Source: JAGXTF01 sp038317095
Lineage (GTDB): Bacteria; Bacteroidota; Bacteroidia; NS11-12g; UBA955
Length of the DNA stretch: 64,000 bases
Reading direction: 5' to 3'
Assembly: GCA_038317095.1 (NCBI GenBank)
Contig: JBBQBB010000003.1
Location: forward strand, 1-64,000
Shown: one piece after another, positions 17,666 through 27,080 of the stretch
Layout of the letters: every line of letters starts with the position of its first letter
How positions within the stretch are numbered: position 1 is the first letter of the stretch
The notes under the pieces: generated by a model
What the model saw: the letters and a program-made list of their open reading frames with translations, nothing else
What the model was told of the DNA's origin: nothing
Databases searched by the model: none
Program-made: the position numbers and the translations under genes

Positions 17666-18172
17666 ATGGGAACTGAAATTTGGAAAGTAATTTACATTGC
17701 AAGTAGGCAAGAAAAAAAGGTAGCAATGTTATTGGAAAGGGATGGTATTGAATGCTATTTGCCCTTGATAAAACAACTGAGAGTTTGGACTGACCGTAAA
17801 AAGTGGATTGAGAAGCCTCTATTTAATGGATACTTGTTTGTAAAACCAGAAGCATTAAAAAGGGATAAAATTCTTTCCATTCCTGGAGTAGTGAAATATT
17901 TAAGGTACAATGGTGACGATGGATATGTGAGCCATGCAGAAATTGAAATTATTCGCACTTTAATATCTAAGGGATATGATATTTCTGAATATGACGAAAC
18001 AGGCATTTTTGAAAAAGGAGACAAGGTAAAAATTACTTCAGGACCCATGAAAAACTACCAAGGCGATATTTTAAACCTTAGTGGCGATAAATATGCTTTT
18101 TTGGTATTGTCAAATTTTGGGCATGCTATAAAAATAAAACTGCCCAAAGAAGTGCTTAAAAAAATAGAGTAA
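17666..18172 (+). CDS. UpxY-type NusG-paralogue antiterminator
   Basis: A 168-residue NusG-like protein with an NGN domain (IWKVIYIASRQEKKVAMLLE, CYLPLIKQLRVWTDRKKWIE, LFNGYLFVKP, VKYLRYNG) and a C-terminal KOW domain (EKGDKVKITSGPMKNYQGDI). In Bacteroides such UpxY proteins are encoded at the front of each capsule locus and prevent premature termination within their own operon. The position here, just ahead of a 45-kb run of same-strand genes, fits that role. It starts 18 bp after the acyltransferase gene. Confidence 0.92.
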   Translation: MGTEIWKVIYIASRQEKKVAMLLERDGIECYLPLIKQLRVWTDRKKWIEKPLFNGYLFVKPEALKRDKILSIPGVVKYLRYNGDDGYVSHAEIEIIRTLISKGYDISEYDETGIFEKGDKVKITSGPMKNYQGDILNLSGDKYAFLVLSNFGHAIKIKLPKEVLKKIE

Positions 18173-18177
18173 GTAAA

Positions 18178-19026
18178 ATGCCAAATGCAGCCATTACTTT
18201 TGACATTGATTATGGATTAAATTACACAAATGACGTAGTGGACGAAATGGATTTATTTTGGCCTTATTTTCAACAATTGTGCTCGGAAATCCCTAGTTTT
18301 AAATCTACTTGGTTTATTCGCATTGACAGTCAACTGGAAAAAATATATGGGGAAGCAGATGTTGTTTTTAAAAGGCATTCCTCTAAAATTGATTGGCTTA
18401 GGGACATGGGTCATGAACTGGGTTGGCATTTTCACAGTTATAAAAAAACAAATCAGAAGTGGGTGCAAAATATGGATTCTGGATCCTTTTGTGCTGAAAT
18501 CCACATGTTTGCGACGCTGGCCCAAAAACACCAATTGGAAATTACACGCATGGGTTGGGGTTATCAAACCAACGCCTCAATGGAAATACTAAATGCACTT
18601 CAATTTCGATTGGACAGCAGCGCATTGCCAAAAAACAACCCAGACAAACAGGGGTGGTCTGCCACTCAAATTGACCCATATTATCCATCAAAAAAAAATT
18701 ACCGATACAAGGGAATCCCTGCATTCGATATTCTAGAAGTACCTATTACAATGGTAGATTTACCCCTAAAGAACAACGTCGAAAAATTTAATAAAGGCGT
18801 ATTAGATCCTGCCTTGCAAAATGTGCATTTCGACAGATGTTTAAATCTTCTTGGCACGAATCATATAAATACAATTACACATCCTAAAGATATTCTAAAA
18901 ATCAACATTTCTGGTTCCTCACTTTTTGGGAATGTTGCGAATTTTAAAACCAATATCCATTCTCTGCTTCATTTGGGATTCGATTTTCAAACATTAACAG
19001 CTTGGTGCAATACATATAACCGTTGA
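18178..19026 (+). CDS. Polysaccharide deacetylase-like protein
   Basis: A 282-residue protein with no signal peptide. The NodB-like metal site is suggested by AITFDID (D9, D11) near the N-terminus and by HELGWHFHSY (H84, H86). Further motifs are weaker, so it may be a divergent member of the glycoside hydrolase/deacetylase superfamily. If active it would remove an acetyl group from an amino sugar intermediate in the cytoplasm. It follows UpxY by 5 bp and precedes a membrane protein by 6 bp. Confidence 0.7.
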   Translation: MPNAAITFDIDYGLNYTNDVVDEMDLFWPYFQQLCSEIPSFKSTWFIRIDSQLEKIYGEADVVFKRHSSKIDWLRDMGHELGWHFHSYKKTNQKWVQNMDSGSFCAEIHMFATLAQKHQLEITRMGWGYQTNASMEILNALQFRLDSSALPKNNPDKQGWSATQIDPYYPSKKNYRYKGIPAFDILEVPITMVDLPLKNNVEKFNKGVLDPALQNVHFDRCLNLLGTNHINTITHPKDILKINISGSSLFGNVANFKTNIHSLLHLGFDFQTLTAWCNTYNR

Positions 19027-19032
19027 AATTAA

Positions 19033-20544
19033 ATGATTAGAACCAAATCCATTCTGTTATTTATATTATTTGCCAGTCTATTTGGCAAATTTATGATTTT
19101 GGGCAAAGGTTATTTTTCGCAACCGGATGAGAATAGACATATTGCCGCCCAAGATGCAGCGGAGAGTTTAAAACATGGAGAATTTAAAAAGGGACTCAGT
19201 TTCATTTTCAAAGCCGATGGAAGACCAGGAACGGTTATTTTTGGACTAATACCAGCCAGTATTCAAATATTTATTGCCAACAGGCTTCACGTTCCATACA
19301 ATGGGCCAGAAAGTGCCTGGGTAATGTATATGTATAATTTGTTCATTTTCGGATTGATTTTATTCATGTTGTATAAATTATGCATTGCCTTTGGTTTTTC
19401 TTCAAATCTGTCTTTGTGCATTGTTTTAACATATTCAGTCACTATTAATTCTTATATCTATTTGCGCCATGCATTCCCTTATGACGCTAGCTTGTTGCTC
19501 TTAATAGGGTCCTTAAATTTTGCGTTAAAGGGCATTGGACAGATTTCTCGTAAAACCACTTTAATGGTAGGTTCACTGCTTATGTTCGGACTTTCCATTT
19601 ATCCGGGTTATTTTCCTTTGGCAATGGCAATTGCAATTTTTTATGCGATTGCGCTAACGTTAAAGTTTAAAATGCGTGATGTGTTTTTCAATCTAATTTT
19701 TGCAGTCATTGGAGCCTTTGGGGTGGTGTTAATTTTTGAATTACTAAGCCACTTTTCAGGCGCATCCTACATTGGTTCATTGCAAAATCTATCTGAAACC
19801 ATAACCCAAGGTGCTTTTGCCGAGTCGTTGAGTTTTATTATAAGATATTTGTTTTCAGCAGAATTGTATCTAGGTTGGATCCTATTGATTGGTCTGCCAG
19901 TTGGATTATATATTGTACTCTTTCCATCGGAAAAAAATAGCTTAAGCAATGATAAAAACCCAAAGGTGTTTTTCATCGTTCTGCTCAGTATGTTTTTGTT
20001 TTATGCTTCACTGGGGGTGTTGTTCCATAAAATGGTGATGTACGGCAGATTGCTTCACCAATTTTACCCATTTATTGCCATTCTTTTAGGCATAGCTATT
20101 TATAAATATGTTTCAGAAAAATACATTGCAATTCCTTCTGTGGTTATATTTGGTTTGGGTTTGATTTTATTCGTTCAATTTAAGAATGTCGAATTCCCAA
20201 AAGAAACCTTGTATAAACTAAAAAAACAATTTAAGGAAAATACCGCGATTCGAGAATTTTCTGAATGGGATTCAACCATTTATTTAACCGGTAAAAAATG
20301 CCAAAACCAATCTTTTTCAGACAGTGCAACGATTTTGACACTCGTTAATTTTGGATATCCTAACGATTTTAACAATTTGAATCTGCACCATGAATTTAAA
20401 TCAGACGCCAATTCAAAAAAGATTTTAAGCGTTCCACATTGGCATATGTTTCAACCCTACTTGCTTGAATCTGCAGATGCATTGCAAAGGAAAAACCTGA
20501 AACAATTTCCTCTAAAAATGGAAGCATATATATCCCTTAAATAA
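19033..20544 (+). CDS. GT-C-like multispanning membrane protein
   Basis: 503 residues with a signal-anchor start (MIRTKSILLFILFASLFG), about ten hydrophobic helices and a soluble C-terminal tail. An early loop, YFSQPDENRHIAAQDAAE, has acidic residues where GT-C enzymes bind metal or the lipid-linked donor, and LRHAFPYDASLLLL resembles the second-helix pair of ArnT/PMT-like proteins. A lipid-phosphate-sugar-dependent glycosyltransferase is the most likely function; the donor is unknown. The GT2 gene at 22062 (polyprenyl-phosphate glycosyltransferase type) may supply it. Confidence 0.65.
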   Translation: MIRTKSILLFILFASLFGKFMILGKGYFSQPDENRHIAAQDAAESLKHGEFKKGLSFIFKADGRPGTVIFGLIPASIQIFIANRLHVPYNGPESAWVMYMYNLFIFGLILFMLYKLCIAFGFSSNLSLCIVLTYSVTINSYIYLRHAFPYDASLLLLIGSLNFALKGIGQISRKTTLMVGSLLMFGLSIYPGYFPLAMAIAIFYAIALTLKFKMRDVFFNLIFAVIGAFGVVLIFELLSHFSGASYIGSLQNLSETITQGAFAESLSFIIRYLFSAELYLGWILLIGLPVGLYIVLFPSEKNSLSNDKNPKVFFIVLLSMFLFYASLGVLFHKMVMYGRLLHQFYPFIAILLGIAIYKYVSEKYIAIPSVVIFGLGLILFVQFKNVEFPKETLYKLKKQFKENTAIREFSEWDSTIYLTGKKCQNQSFSDSATILTLVNFGYPNDFNNLNLHHEFKSDANSKKILSVPHWHMFQPYLLESADALQRKNLKQFPLKMEAYISLK

Positions 20545-20555
20545 TTGAATGCAAT

Positions 20556-21245
20556 ATGAATATTACGGATGAAATCATAAGAAAAATCAAGCAAAATCGT
20601 ATCAGTAGCACCGAAGTTGCCGATTGTTTGAACAAAACAGGGAATCTCGATTATGGTTTGTATGCCCTTAACCAAAGGCACTTTAAAGTAGGGAAAGTAA
20701 AATGGACCTATGCGCTGAATGAAAGCAATTGGGAACACCATAGGCAAATTGCCAATATTGAACCCGGGTATGTGGTCATTACTGAGCCTTTTAATTGCGG
20801 CGAAAGGGCCATTTTTGGAGATCTAGTTACAAAATATCTTATGCTTTATAGCCAATCCGAAGCCCTAATTGTACTTGGAAAATTGCGCGACATTCCGCAT
20901 TTAATCAAAGAAAATTATGCAATTTGGTTAAAAGGTGTTTCCCCCATTGGCTGTTTTAACAAACCCAGCGAAATAGACCTAGACGATGCCATTATTGCGC
21001 AGCGCAGGGCTCTTTATGACGATTCAATTGCAGTTTGTGATGACAGTGGGGTGATTGTCATTCCGAAGGAAATGCATACCGCAGAATTTCTTAAAAAATT
21101 GGATTGGATCGAAGAACAAGAAGACATTTGGTTTGATTGTATTGATAGACGCAAATGGAGCACCTATGATACAGTTTGTTTAAAAAAATACCTCGATGAA
21201 CCGGAGAGCAACCAGTTCCATCCAGAGCAAAATCCATTGGTGTAA
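20556..21245 (+). CDS. RraA-like aldolase/decarboxylase family protein
   Basis: 229 residues that read as an RraA/HMG-aldolase-type fold. The key block is FGDLVTKYLMLYSQSEALIV followed by GKLRDIPHLIKENYAIWLKG, matching the family's G-D-[12-20]-R-D arrangement around the metal and substrate site; CDDSGVIVIPKE corresponds to the D..GVvviP block. Members are class II pyruvate aldolases or oxaloacetate decarboxylases. Within a sugar locus it may release or capture pyruvate or shorten a keto-acid. It is followed by a PhyH-like gene after 17 bp. Confidence 0.7.
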   Translation: MNITDEIIRKIKQNRISSTEVADCLNKTGNLDYGLYALNQRHFKVGKVKWTYALNESNWEHHRQIANIEPGYVVITEPFNCGERAIFGDLVTKYLMLYSQSEALIVLGKLRDIPHLIKENYAIWLKGVSPIGCFNKPSEIDLDDAIIAQRRALYDDSIAVCDDSGVIVIPKEMHTAEFLKKLDWIEEQEDIWFDCIDRRKWSTYDTVCLKKYLDEPESNQFHPEQNPLV

Positions 21246-21262
21246 TTAATAATTGATTAAAT

Positions 21263-22057
21263 ATGAGTGATAAATTAATTAGCGAAATCGTAGAATCCAT
21301 GGATATGAATGGATATGCTGTGGGAAAAGGATGGGTTAATACTGATATTTTACAAACCATTGCCGACAGAATTGACAATTATTACGAAAGGGATCATGCC
21401 CGTTTTGGCAAAGAATTCTTGATGGAAATAAATGAATTAGAACAAGTACGAAATGTTATAGAATACGATGAAATATTTGTGAAACTGCTTGAGGATACAT
21501 TGTTAATGGATCAGGTTATGGAAGCATTGCTTCACAAACACCATATCATCCACAACTACAACCTCATTCGCTTGTTTCCAGATATTAAAACAAATATGTT
21601 AGGGCACCAGTGGCATAGAGATGTATATTATTTCGGTTCGGGAATTCGCACCTCTGTAAACGTAATGATTCCGCTGCAAAAGACAACCATTGCCAACGGT
21701 GCAACTAAGCTGATCCCAGGTTCGCATTTGCATAAAGATTTGCCATCCGAAGCCTTCATTCAAAACAACAAATTATCCGCAGAACTTGAACCAGGAGACA
21801 TTCTTTTTTGCGATGCGGCTACTTTTCATTCTGCTGGAAATAACACTACTGATAAACCCAGAACAATCATTGTTCTAAAATACACTTTGTCTTTTTTTAC
21901 GCAGCAGTATGATATGTGCAGGGCTTTGCCCAACATAGAAAGTTATTCTGACCATATTAAAGGCCGCCTGGGTTACTACGTAAGGGTAGCAGAAAATATG
22001 GAACAATTTAGGGTGACTTCTGAGAATCGCCGCTATAAATGGCCAATCCGATACTAA
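21263..22057 (+). CDS. PhyH-like Fe(II)/2-oxoglutarate dioxygenase (1 of 2)
   Basis: 264 residues. The iron facial triad is visible as HRD (H118, D120) in QWHRDVYYFG and H189 in ATFHSAGNN; KPRTIIVLKYTL supplies the 2-oxoglutarate-binding Arg. The family (phytanoyl-CoA dioxygenase) hydroxylates, desaturates or halogenates small molecules and acts in several antibiotic and polysaccharide pathways. It lies between the RraA-like gene and a GT2 gene. A second, divergent PhyH gene is at 31052; in both sites a beta-propeller gene follows. Confidence 0.85.
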   Translation: MSDKLISEIVESMDMNGYAVGKGWVNTDILQTIADRIDNYYERDHARFGKEFLMEINELEQVRNVIEYDEIFVKLLEDTLLMDQVMEALLHKHHIIHNYNLIRLFPDIKTNMLGHQWHRDVYYFGSGIRTSVNVMIPLQKTTIANGATKLIPGSHLHKDLPSEAFIQNNKLSAELEPGDILFCDAATFHSAGNNTTDKPRTIIVLKYTLSFFTQQYDMCRALPNIESYSDHIKGRLGYYVRVAENMEQFRVTSENRRYKWPIRY

Positions 22058-22061
22058 TATT

Positions 22062-22985
22062 ATGAAATTAAGTATTATTAGTCCTGTATACAAGGCAGCA
22101 AATATTTTGCCAACATTGGTGGCTCGCATTGCGGAAGTATGCGAAACCATAGAACTTGACTATGAAATTATTTTGGTGAATGACAATAGCCCAGACAATG
22201 CATGGGATGTTATCCAAACGCTAACCGCAAAATATCCTACACTAAAAGGACTGTCTCTCTCAAAAAACTTTGGCCAGCATTATGCAATTACAGCCGGAAT
22301 TTCTCGTGCGACTGGAGACTCCATCGTCATCATGGATTGTGATTTACAAGACAATCCTTTGTATATAAAAGAATTGCTGAACAAGCAAAAAGAAGGATTT
22401 AATATTGTTTGTACACTAAAAGAACAAAAAAAATATTCTTGGTACAGAAGATTATCCAGCGATTTGTATTTTTTTCTGGTAAATAAACTTTCGGATATTA
22501 AGCTCGAAAAAAATTTGGGCACTATGACTTTAATTGACCGCAAAGTTGCCAGCGAATACTTAAAAATTGGCGATTATCACCGCCATTCTTCCATGGTTTT
22601 TGCTTGGTTGGGCTTTAAACGGGGTTTCGTTTCTATGAAGCACGAAGAACGGTTTGAAGGCAAATCTTCTTACAATCTTCGCAAGCTGGTATCCCATGCC
22701 ATCAATGGCGTTATTTCACAAAGTGATAAATTGTTGAGATGGTCTATTTCCGTTGGATTGGTTCTATTTTTGGCAGCCATCGCAGGCGTTGCTTACATTC
22801 TTATCCGCAGTTTTTTTTACAAGTTTGAAGTGGGTTGGCCATCGCTGGTTGTTTTAATTTTATTTACAACTGGTATTATTTTATTTATGGTAGGTATTTT
22901 AGGAATTTATATTGGCAAAATATTTGAACAAGTAAAAAATAGACCGTTGTTTATTATTTCTGAGGAAGCGGGGGTGTGGGAATGA
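22062..22985 (+). CDS. GT2 polyprenyl-phosphate glycosyltransferase
   Basis: 307 residues. The GT-A core opens KLSIISPVYKAANILPTLVA, with VNDNSPDNAWDVI and the metal motif VIMDCDLQDNP; a C-terminal pair of transmembrane helices (residues about 225-295) follows KSSYNLRKLVSHA. This is the DPM1/ArnC/GtrB layout, in which the enzyme charges undecaprenyl phosphate with a sugar for a periplasmic GT-C transferase. The GT-C-like protein at 19033 is a possible user. The stop overlaps the next ATG (ATGA). Confidence 0.9.
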   Translation: MKLSIISPVYKAANILPTLVARIAEVCETIELDYEIILVNDNSPDNAWDVIQTLTAKYPTLKGLSLSKNFGQHYAITAGISRATGDSIVIMDCDLQDNPLYIKELLNKQKEGFNIVCTLKEQKKYSWYRRLSSDLYFFLVNKLSDIKLEKNLGTMTLIDRKVASEYLKIGDYHRHSSMVFAWLGFKRGFVSMKHEERFEGKSSYNLRKLVSHAINGVISQSDKLLRWSISVGLVLFLAAIAGVAYILIRSFFYKFEVGWPSLVVLILFTTGIILFMVGILGIYIGKIFEQVKNRPLFIISEEAGVWE

Positions 22986-23938
22986 GTTGGCAAAAAAAGG
23001 GATTGATTCAAGCTCCAGATGCGGAATATGACTGGCTGAGAACCGCCGCTGGAAATTGCTTTGCCACTTTGCTAAATGACGATACAGTTGAACTCATTGT
23101 TTCTGGTAGGGATGAAAAAAATCGTTCTAGGTTAGGAAAAATAGTTATCGATGCAAACACCTATGAAATCCTGAAAATCGACAGCGAACCATTAATTCCG
23201 TTGGGCGAATTGGGAACCTACGATTTTAACGGTACTGCCTATCCTTGGCTGGTGAATCATGGTGAGGATCAATATTTATATTATACGGGTTGGACCATTG
23301 GCTACCATGTTGCTTTTATCAACGATTTGGGCTTGGCAATCCGAAAAGGGAGGGATACAACTTTTAATAAAGTTTCGCGTGCCACCACTATGCCGCGCAC
23401 AGACGCGGAGCCATTCGGCACAGGTTCGGTTTGCGTTATCATTGAAGACAATGTTTGGAAAATGTGGTATACCACTTTTGAAAGATGGGGCCAAGCGGAA
23501 ACGGATCAAAAACACTATTACCATATTCGATATGCCGAATCTGCCGATGGATTCAATTGGAATCGCACTGGAAAAGTGTGTATAGATTTTAACGAAAAAG
23601 TGGGAGAATATGTCACCGCCAAACCATTTGTATTAAAATATAAAGGCTTATACTTAATGTGGTATTCTTACCGCGGGGCATATTATAAAATCGGTTTTGC
23701 GGTTTCAGAAAATGGAACGGATTGGACAAGATACAACGAGCATGCCTCTCTGGACATTTCTGAATCCGGGTGGGACAGCGATATGGTTTCCTATGGATTT
23801 GTGCTCATTCACAATTCCACATTAAAAATGTTTTATACAGGAAACGGGTTTGGAAAATCGGGATTGGGTCTGGCAACCATGGAGTTGCACGAGCTCGATT
23901 CTATCCTTTCCGGTTTGGGTTATTCAACCATAAATTAA
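22982..23938 (+). CDS. Glycosidase-like beta-propeller protein (paralogue 1 of 3)
   Basis: 318 residues from the ATG at 22982, which overlaps the preceding stop. The sequence has the repeated W-x-x-x-G blades of GH43/GH32/GH130-type five-bladed propellers: WQKKGLIQAP, YLYYTGWTIGYHV, VWKMWYTTFERWG, YLMWYSYRG and a C-terminal WDSDMVSYGF with MFYTGNGFGKSGLGLATM. No signal peptide is present, so it should be cytoplasmic, unlike secreted glycosidases. Related genes are at 31897 and 33605. Its activity is unknown; catalytic acids were not assigned. Confidence 0.75.
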   Translation: MSWQKKGLIQAPDAEYDWLRTAAGNCFATLLNDDTVELIVSGRDEKNRSRLGKIVIDANTYEILKIDSEPLIPLGELGTYDFNGTAYPWLVNHGEDQYLYYTGWTIGYHVAFINDLGLAIRKGRDTTFNKVSRATTMPRTDAEPFGTGSVCVIIEDNVWKMWYTTFERWGQAETDQKHYYHIRYAESADGFNWNRTGKVCIDFNEKVGEYVTAKPFVLKYKGLYLMWYSYRGAYYKIGFAVSENGTDWTRYNEHASLDISESGWDSDMVSYGFVLIHNSTLKMFYTGNGFGKSGLGLATMELHELDSILSGLGYSTIN

Positions 23939-23943
23939 TTTGT

Positions 23944-25176
23944 TTGAAAGACAATAATTCTTATATTTTATTTATTTGTGGTGGCAAATGGCAAATGCCA
24001 TGGCTTTTGTATTTAAAGGAAAAAGGCCACCGCATTATACTTGTAGACCCTTATGAGACATCGGTTTGTGTTCCCTTGGCAGATGTACACATTGCATTGG
24101 ATGCACGCGATGTAAACGGAATTTATAATTTTATTGTTTCAAACAATTATAAAATAGATTTTGTTACCAGCGAACAAACAGATGTAAGCACTCAAACCGT
24201 TTCCAACCTATCCCAAATGCTTGGAACAAGAGGAAATAATCCAAAAGCGACAGAATTATTTTCAAATAAATTATTAAACAGAGAATTTGTAAAAACCAAA
24301 TTTGGTGCACATTATCCGCATTTTATTCGGGCTAAATCTGCACAAGATATAAAAGTGTTTTTTTCCCAGGAAGGTGAAAGTGACATCATCATTAAACCTG
24401 CGGATGCCCAATCCAGTAGAGGTATACACAGAATTACGGTAAACAATGTATCAGAGTTAGACGAGCTGGTGCAAGACGCATTTTCACAGACAAAAGAAAA
24501 TTATATTGTTGCCGAAAAATTTATTCACGGTGCGGAATTTACTGTGGAAGGAATTTTCACAGGCCTAGAGCATCATACATTGGCCATCAGCCGCAAAAAA
24601 CATTTCAGAACCGGCATCGCAAGTGAATTGAGATACCCTGCTGAATTGCCTGAAAAATTGCATAATGCGCTTATAAAGTTCCACGATCAATTGATTAAAG
24701 AAAGCGGACTGGGTTTTGGAATCACCCATGCAGAATATTTAATAGATGAAGAGAACGGTGAATTTTATTTGGTTGAAATGGCATGCCGTGGCGGGGGTTC
24801 GCTAATACCTTCAGATATTGTTCCTTGGGTAAGTGGGGTGCCTGTGTATGGTGTGTTTTATAATTTAATTACAGGCAAAAAAACCGAAATAGTTCCTTTT
24901 ACACAAGCAAGACACGCCATACTTTACTTTTTTGAATTTCAAGCGGGTGTTGTTGAACAAATTGATGGAGTTGAACTTGCTAGCGCCTTTCCCGGTGTGC
25001 AGGTGCTGGATTTGGAATTTAAACTGGGTGATACAATCAAGCCTGCTGGCGACGATCGTGGCAGACAAGGTTATTGTATTATTTATTCTGAATCTGCGAA
25101 ACAATTAAATGAAACCTTACAAAACGTGTTGAATGTAATTAAAGTGAAAACATCAAATTTTATCCTAGCCTTATGA
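23944..25176 (+). CDS. ATP-grasp carboxylate-amine ligase
   Basis: 410 residues starting at a TTG (23944) five bases after the previous stop; there is no better ATG until 23998, which would remove the first strand (SYILFICGGKWQMPWLLYLK). ATP-grasp marks are SDIIIKPADAQSSRGI (the flexible ATP lid), IVAEKFIHGAEFTVEG, and FYLVEMACRGGGS near the metal site. The family joins a carboxylate to an amine by an acyl-phosphate. In this setting it could amidate a uronic acid or attach an amino acid to an amino sugar. It overlaps the amidohydrolase gene by 4 bp. Confidence 0.87.
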   Translation: MKDNNSYILFICGGKWQMPWLLYLKEKGHRIILVDPYETSVCVPLADVHIALDARDVNGIYNFIVSNNYKIDFVTSEQTDVSTQTVSNLSQMLGTRGNNPKATELFSNKLLNREFVKTKFGAHYPHFIRAKSAQDIKVFFSQEGESDIIIKPADAQSSRGIHRITVNNVSELDELVQDAFSQTKENYIVAEKFIHGAEFTVEGIFTGLEHHTLAISRKKHFRTGIASELRYPAELPEKLHNALIKFHDQLIKESGLGFGITHAEYLIDEENGEFYLVEMACRGGGSLIPSDIVPWVSGVPVYGVFYNLITGKKTEIVPFTQARHAILYFFEFQAGVVEQIDGVELASAFPGVQVLDLEFKLGDTIKPAGDDRGRQGYCIIYSESAKQLNETLQNVLNVIKVKTSNFILAL

Positions 25177-25898
25177 AAATATTCGATGCGCATTTCCATT
25201 TAGACAAAGGCCTGGACGGATATAATATTAATCCGCTGCGCCGCAATTGTATTTTTAATTTTGTAGCCCAATATTTAGAACAAAAGCATCTTGTTCCAAA
25301 AATAGATACCACAACGCTGATATTCGATTATAAAAACAATTGGAATCTGGTCAAAGGTGAAATTGAATCCAAAAAAATTCAAGGAATTAAAATTCATAGC
25401 CGTTTGTTGGGTATTAAAGACGCGGATTATCAAGAATTATTTATTGCGTTTTCAGAAATTTCCAGTTTCCGGTTGCCTGTCATTATGGATGCATTTTATT
25501 TTGGCCACGATTTAGAAGTTCAGCCCAATTTGGTGCGAATTACAGAAATGATTAAACTGTTTCCTGATACCACGTTTATCATTGCCCACAGCGGTGGAAT
25601 AAAGGTGCTTGAATATTTTCTGCACCTAAAGAATTTGCCCAATGTAGTGTTCGAACTTTCTTTGAGCTTGGCTTATTTAAAGCACGCTTCTGTTTTCCAG
25701 GATTTCAAAGTTTTGTTGAAATTTGGCGACCGTAAAAGAATCATTTGGGGAACCGACTTTCCTTATATCAACCCACAAAACCAATTGGATGCCTATTTGG
25801 AAATTGCGGGTGAATTGAAAATAAATGATGCCGAAAATGAAGATATTCTTTTTGGAAATGCAGACCATTTATTTGGAACCAAAAATAGCAATGTATAG
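25173..25898 (+). CDS. Amidohydrolase (TIM barrel)
   Basis: 241 residues. The N-terminal metal motif is FDAHFHLDKG, with later TFIIAHSGG and the terminal IIWGTDFPYINP, in the order of amidohydrolase family 2 (PF04909-like). Such enzymes hydrolyse amides or lactones or decarboxylate acids using a divalent metal. Its tight coupling to the ATP-grasp gene (ATGA overlap) suggests that both act on the same compound, perhaps forming and trimming an amide. It is followed by rffA after 2 bp. Confidence 0.8.
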   Translation: MKIFDAHFHLDKGLDGYNINPLRRNCIFNFVAQYLEQKHLVPKIDTTTLIFDYKNNWNLVKGEIESKKIQGIKIHSRLLGIKDADYQELFIAFSEISSFRLPVIMDAFYFGHDLEVQPNLVRITEMIKLFPDTTFIIAHSGGIKVLEYFLHLKNLPNVVFELSLSLAYLKHASVFQDFKVLLKFGDRKRIIWGTDFPYINPQNQLDAYLEIAGELKINDAENEDILFGNADHLFGTKNSNV

Positions 25899-25900
25899 AA

Positions 25901-27064
25901 ATGCAAAAAATCCCTTTCAATATACCCTATTTATCCGGCAAAGAATTTGAATACATTGCGGATGCAGTGCAGTCAAAAAAATTATCGGGCAACGGGAAAT
26001 ATACCCAGCTTTGTCAGCAATATTTTGAAAAACGATATGGTTTCCGCAAATGTTTGCTCACATCCTCTTGCACAGACGCTTTAGAAATGGCGGCTTTATT
26101 GCTCGATATTCAACCAGAAGACGAAGTGATTATGCCGTCGTATACATTTGTAAGTACCGCAAATGCATTTGTTTTACGTGGCGCAAAAATAATTTTTGTA
26201 GATAGCCGGTCCGATCACCCTGGCATGGATGAAACCGCTATTGAAGCATTAATTACACCCAAAACCAAAGCCATAGTGCCCGTACATTATGCAGGTGTAG
26301 CTTGTGATATGGATATCATCATGGATGTCGCCATGCGCCATAACCTCTTTGTAGTGGAAGATGCGGCACAAGCCATTGACAGTTTTTTTACTGGCAAAGA
26401 TGGCATAAAAAGACCCCTCGGCTCTATAGGCCATATTGCGGCCTTTTCTTTCCATGAAACGAAAAATATTATCAGCGGAGAAGGCGGTATGCTGGTGGTG
26501 AATGACCAAAGATTTGTAAATAGGTCGGAAATAATCTGGGAGAAAGGCACCAACCGTTCTTCCTTTTTTAGAGGTGAAGTAGACAAATACGGCTGGGTGG
26601 ATTTAGGCAGTTCATTTCTTCCATCAGAAATCGTAGCTGCATTTCTTTGGTCGCAATTGGAGCATTTGGATGGGATTCAAAACAAGCGAAAAGAGATTTG
26701 GAATCATTATTTGGATTGTTTTAAAAAACCAGAATTTGAAGGCAATGTTGTTTTGCCCAATATTCCTGATTTTGCAAGCAACAACGCCCACATGTTTTAC
26801 TTGGTATTTAACAATATAGACCAACGATCAGCAGTAATTGCCAAGGAAAAAGCGGAAGGAATAGATACTGTTTTCCACTATTTAAGTTTGCACAAAAGCC
26901 CGTTTTATCACCAAAAACATGACGGCCGTAATCTTGAATATACGGATAAATATAGCGATTGTTTGTTAAGATTGCCGTTTTACGTAGGACTTACAAAAGA
27001 AGATCAGCTAGGAATTGCGGGAATTGTTACATCTACACTTAAAGCAACACATACCGGTTCGTAA
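25901..27064 (+). CDS. rffA: dTDP-4-amino-4,6-dideoxygalactose transaminase
   Basis: 387 residues, close along its length to the RffA/WecE enzyme: LLTSSCTDALEMAALLLDI, DEVIMPSYTFVSTANAFVLR, VPVHYAGVACDMDIIM, FVVEDAAQAID, SFHETKN with the PLP lysine K188, and EKGTNRSSFFRGEVDKY. The enzyme uses glutamate and PLP to convert dTDP-4-keto-6-deoxyglucose to dTDP-Fuc4N, the precursor of Fuc4NAc in surface glycans. The substrate is made by RmlA and RmlB, which are not in this window. Confidence 0.92.
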   Translation: MQKIPFNIPYLSGKEFEYIADAVQSKKLSGNGKYTQLCQQYFEKRYGFRKCLLTSSCTDALEMAALLLDIQPEDEVIMPSYTFVSTANAFVLRGAKIIFVDSRSDHPGMDETAIEALITPKTKAIVPVHYAGVACDMDIIMDVAMRHNLFVVEDAAQAIDSFFTGKDGIKRPLGSIGHIAAFSFHETKNIISGEGGMLVVNDQRFVNRSEIIWEKGTNRSSFFRGEVDKYGWVDLGSSFLPSEIVAAFLWSQLEHLDGIQNKRKEIWNHYLDCFKKPEFEGNVVLPNIPDFASNNAHMFYLVFNNIDQRSAVIAKEKAEGIDTVFHYLSLHKSPFYHQKHDGRNLEYTDKYSDCLLRLPFYVGLTKEDQLGIAGIVTSTLKATHTGS

Positions 27065-27080
27065 AACCCATTACTTTATA

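Noticed and set aside
23770..23943. Longer N-terminus for the ATP-grasp protein
   Set aside because: It would overlap the propeller gene by 170 bases; the conserved first strand begins right after the TTG at 23944.
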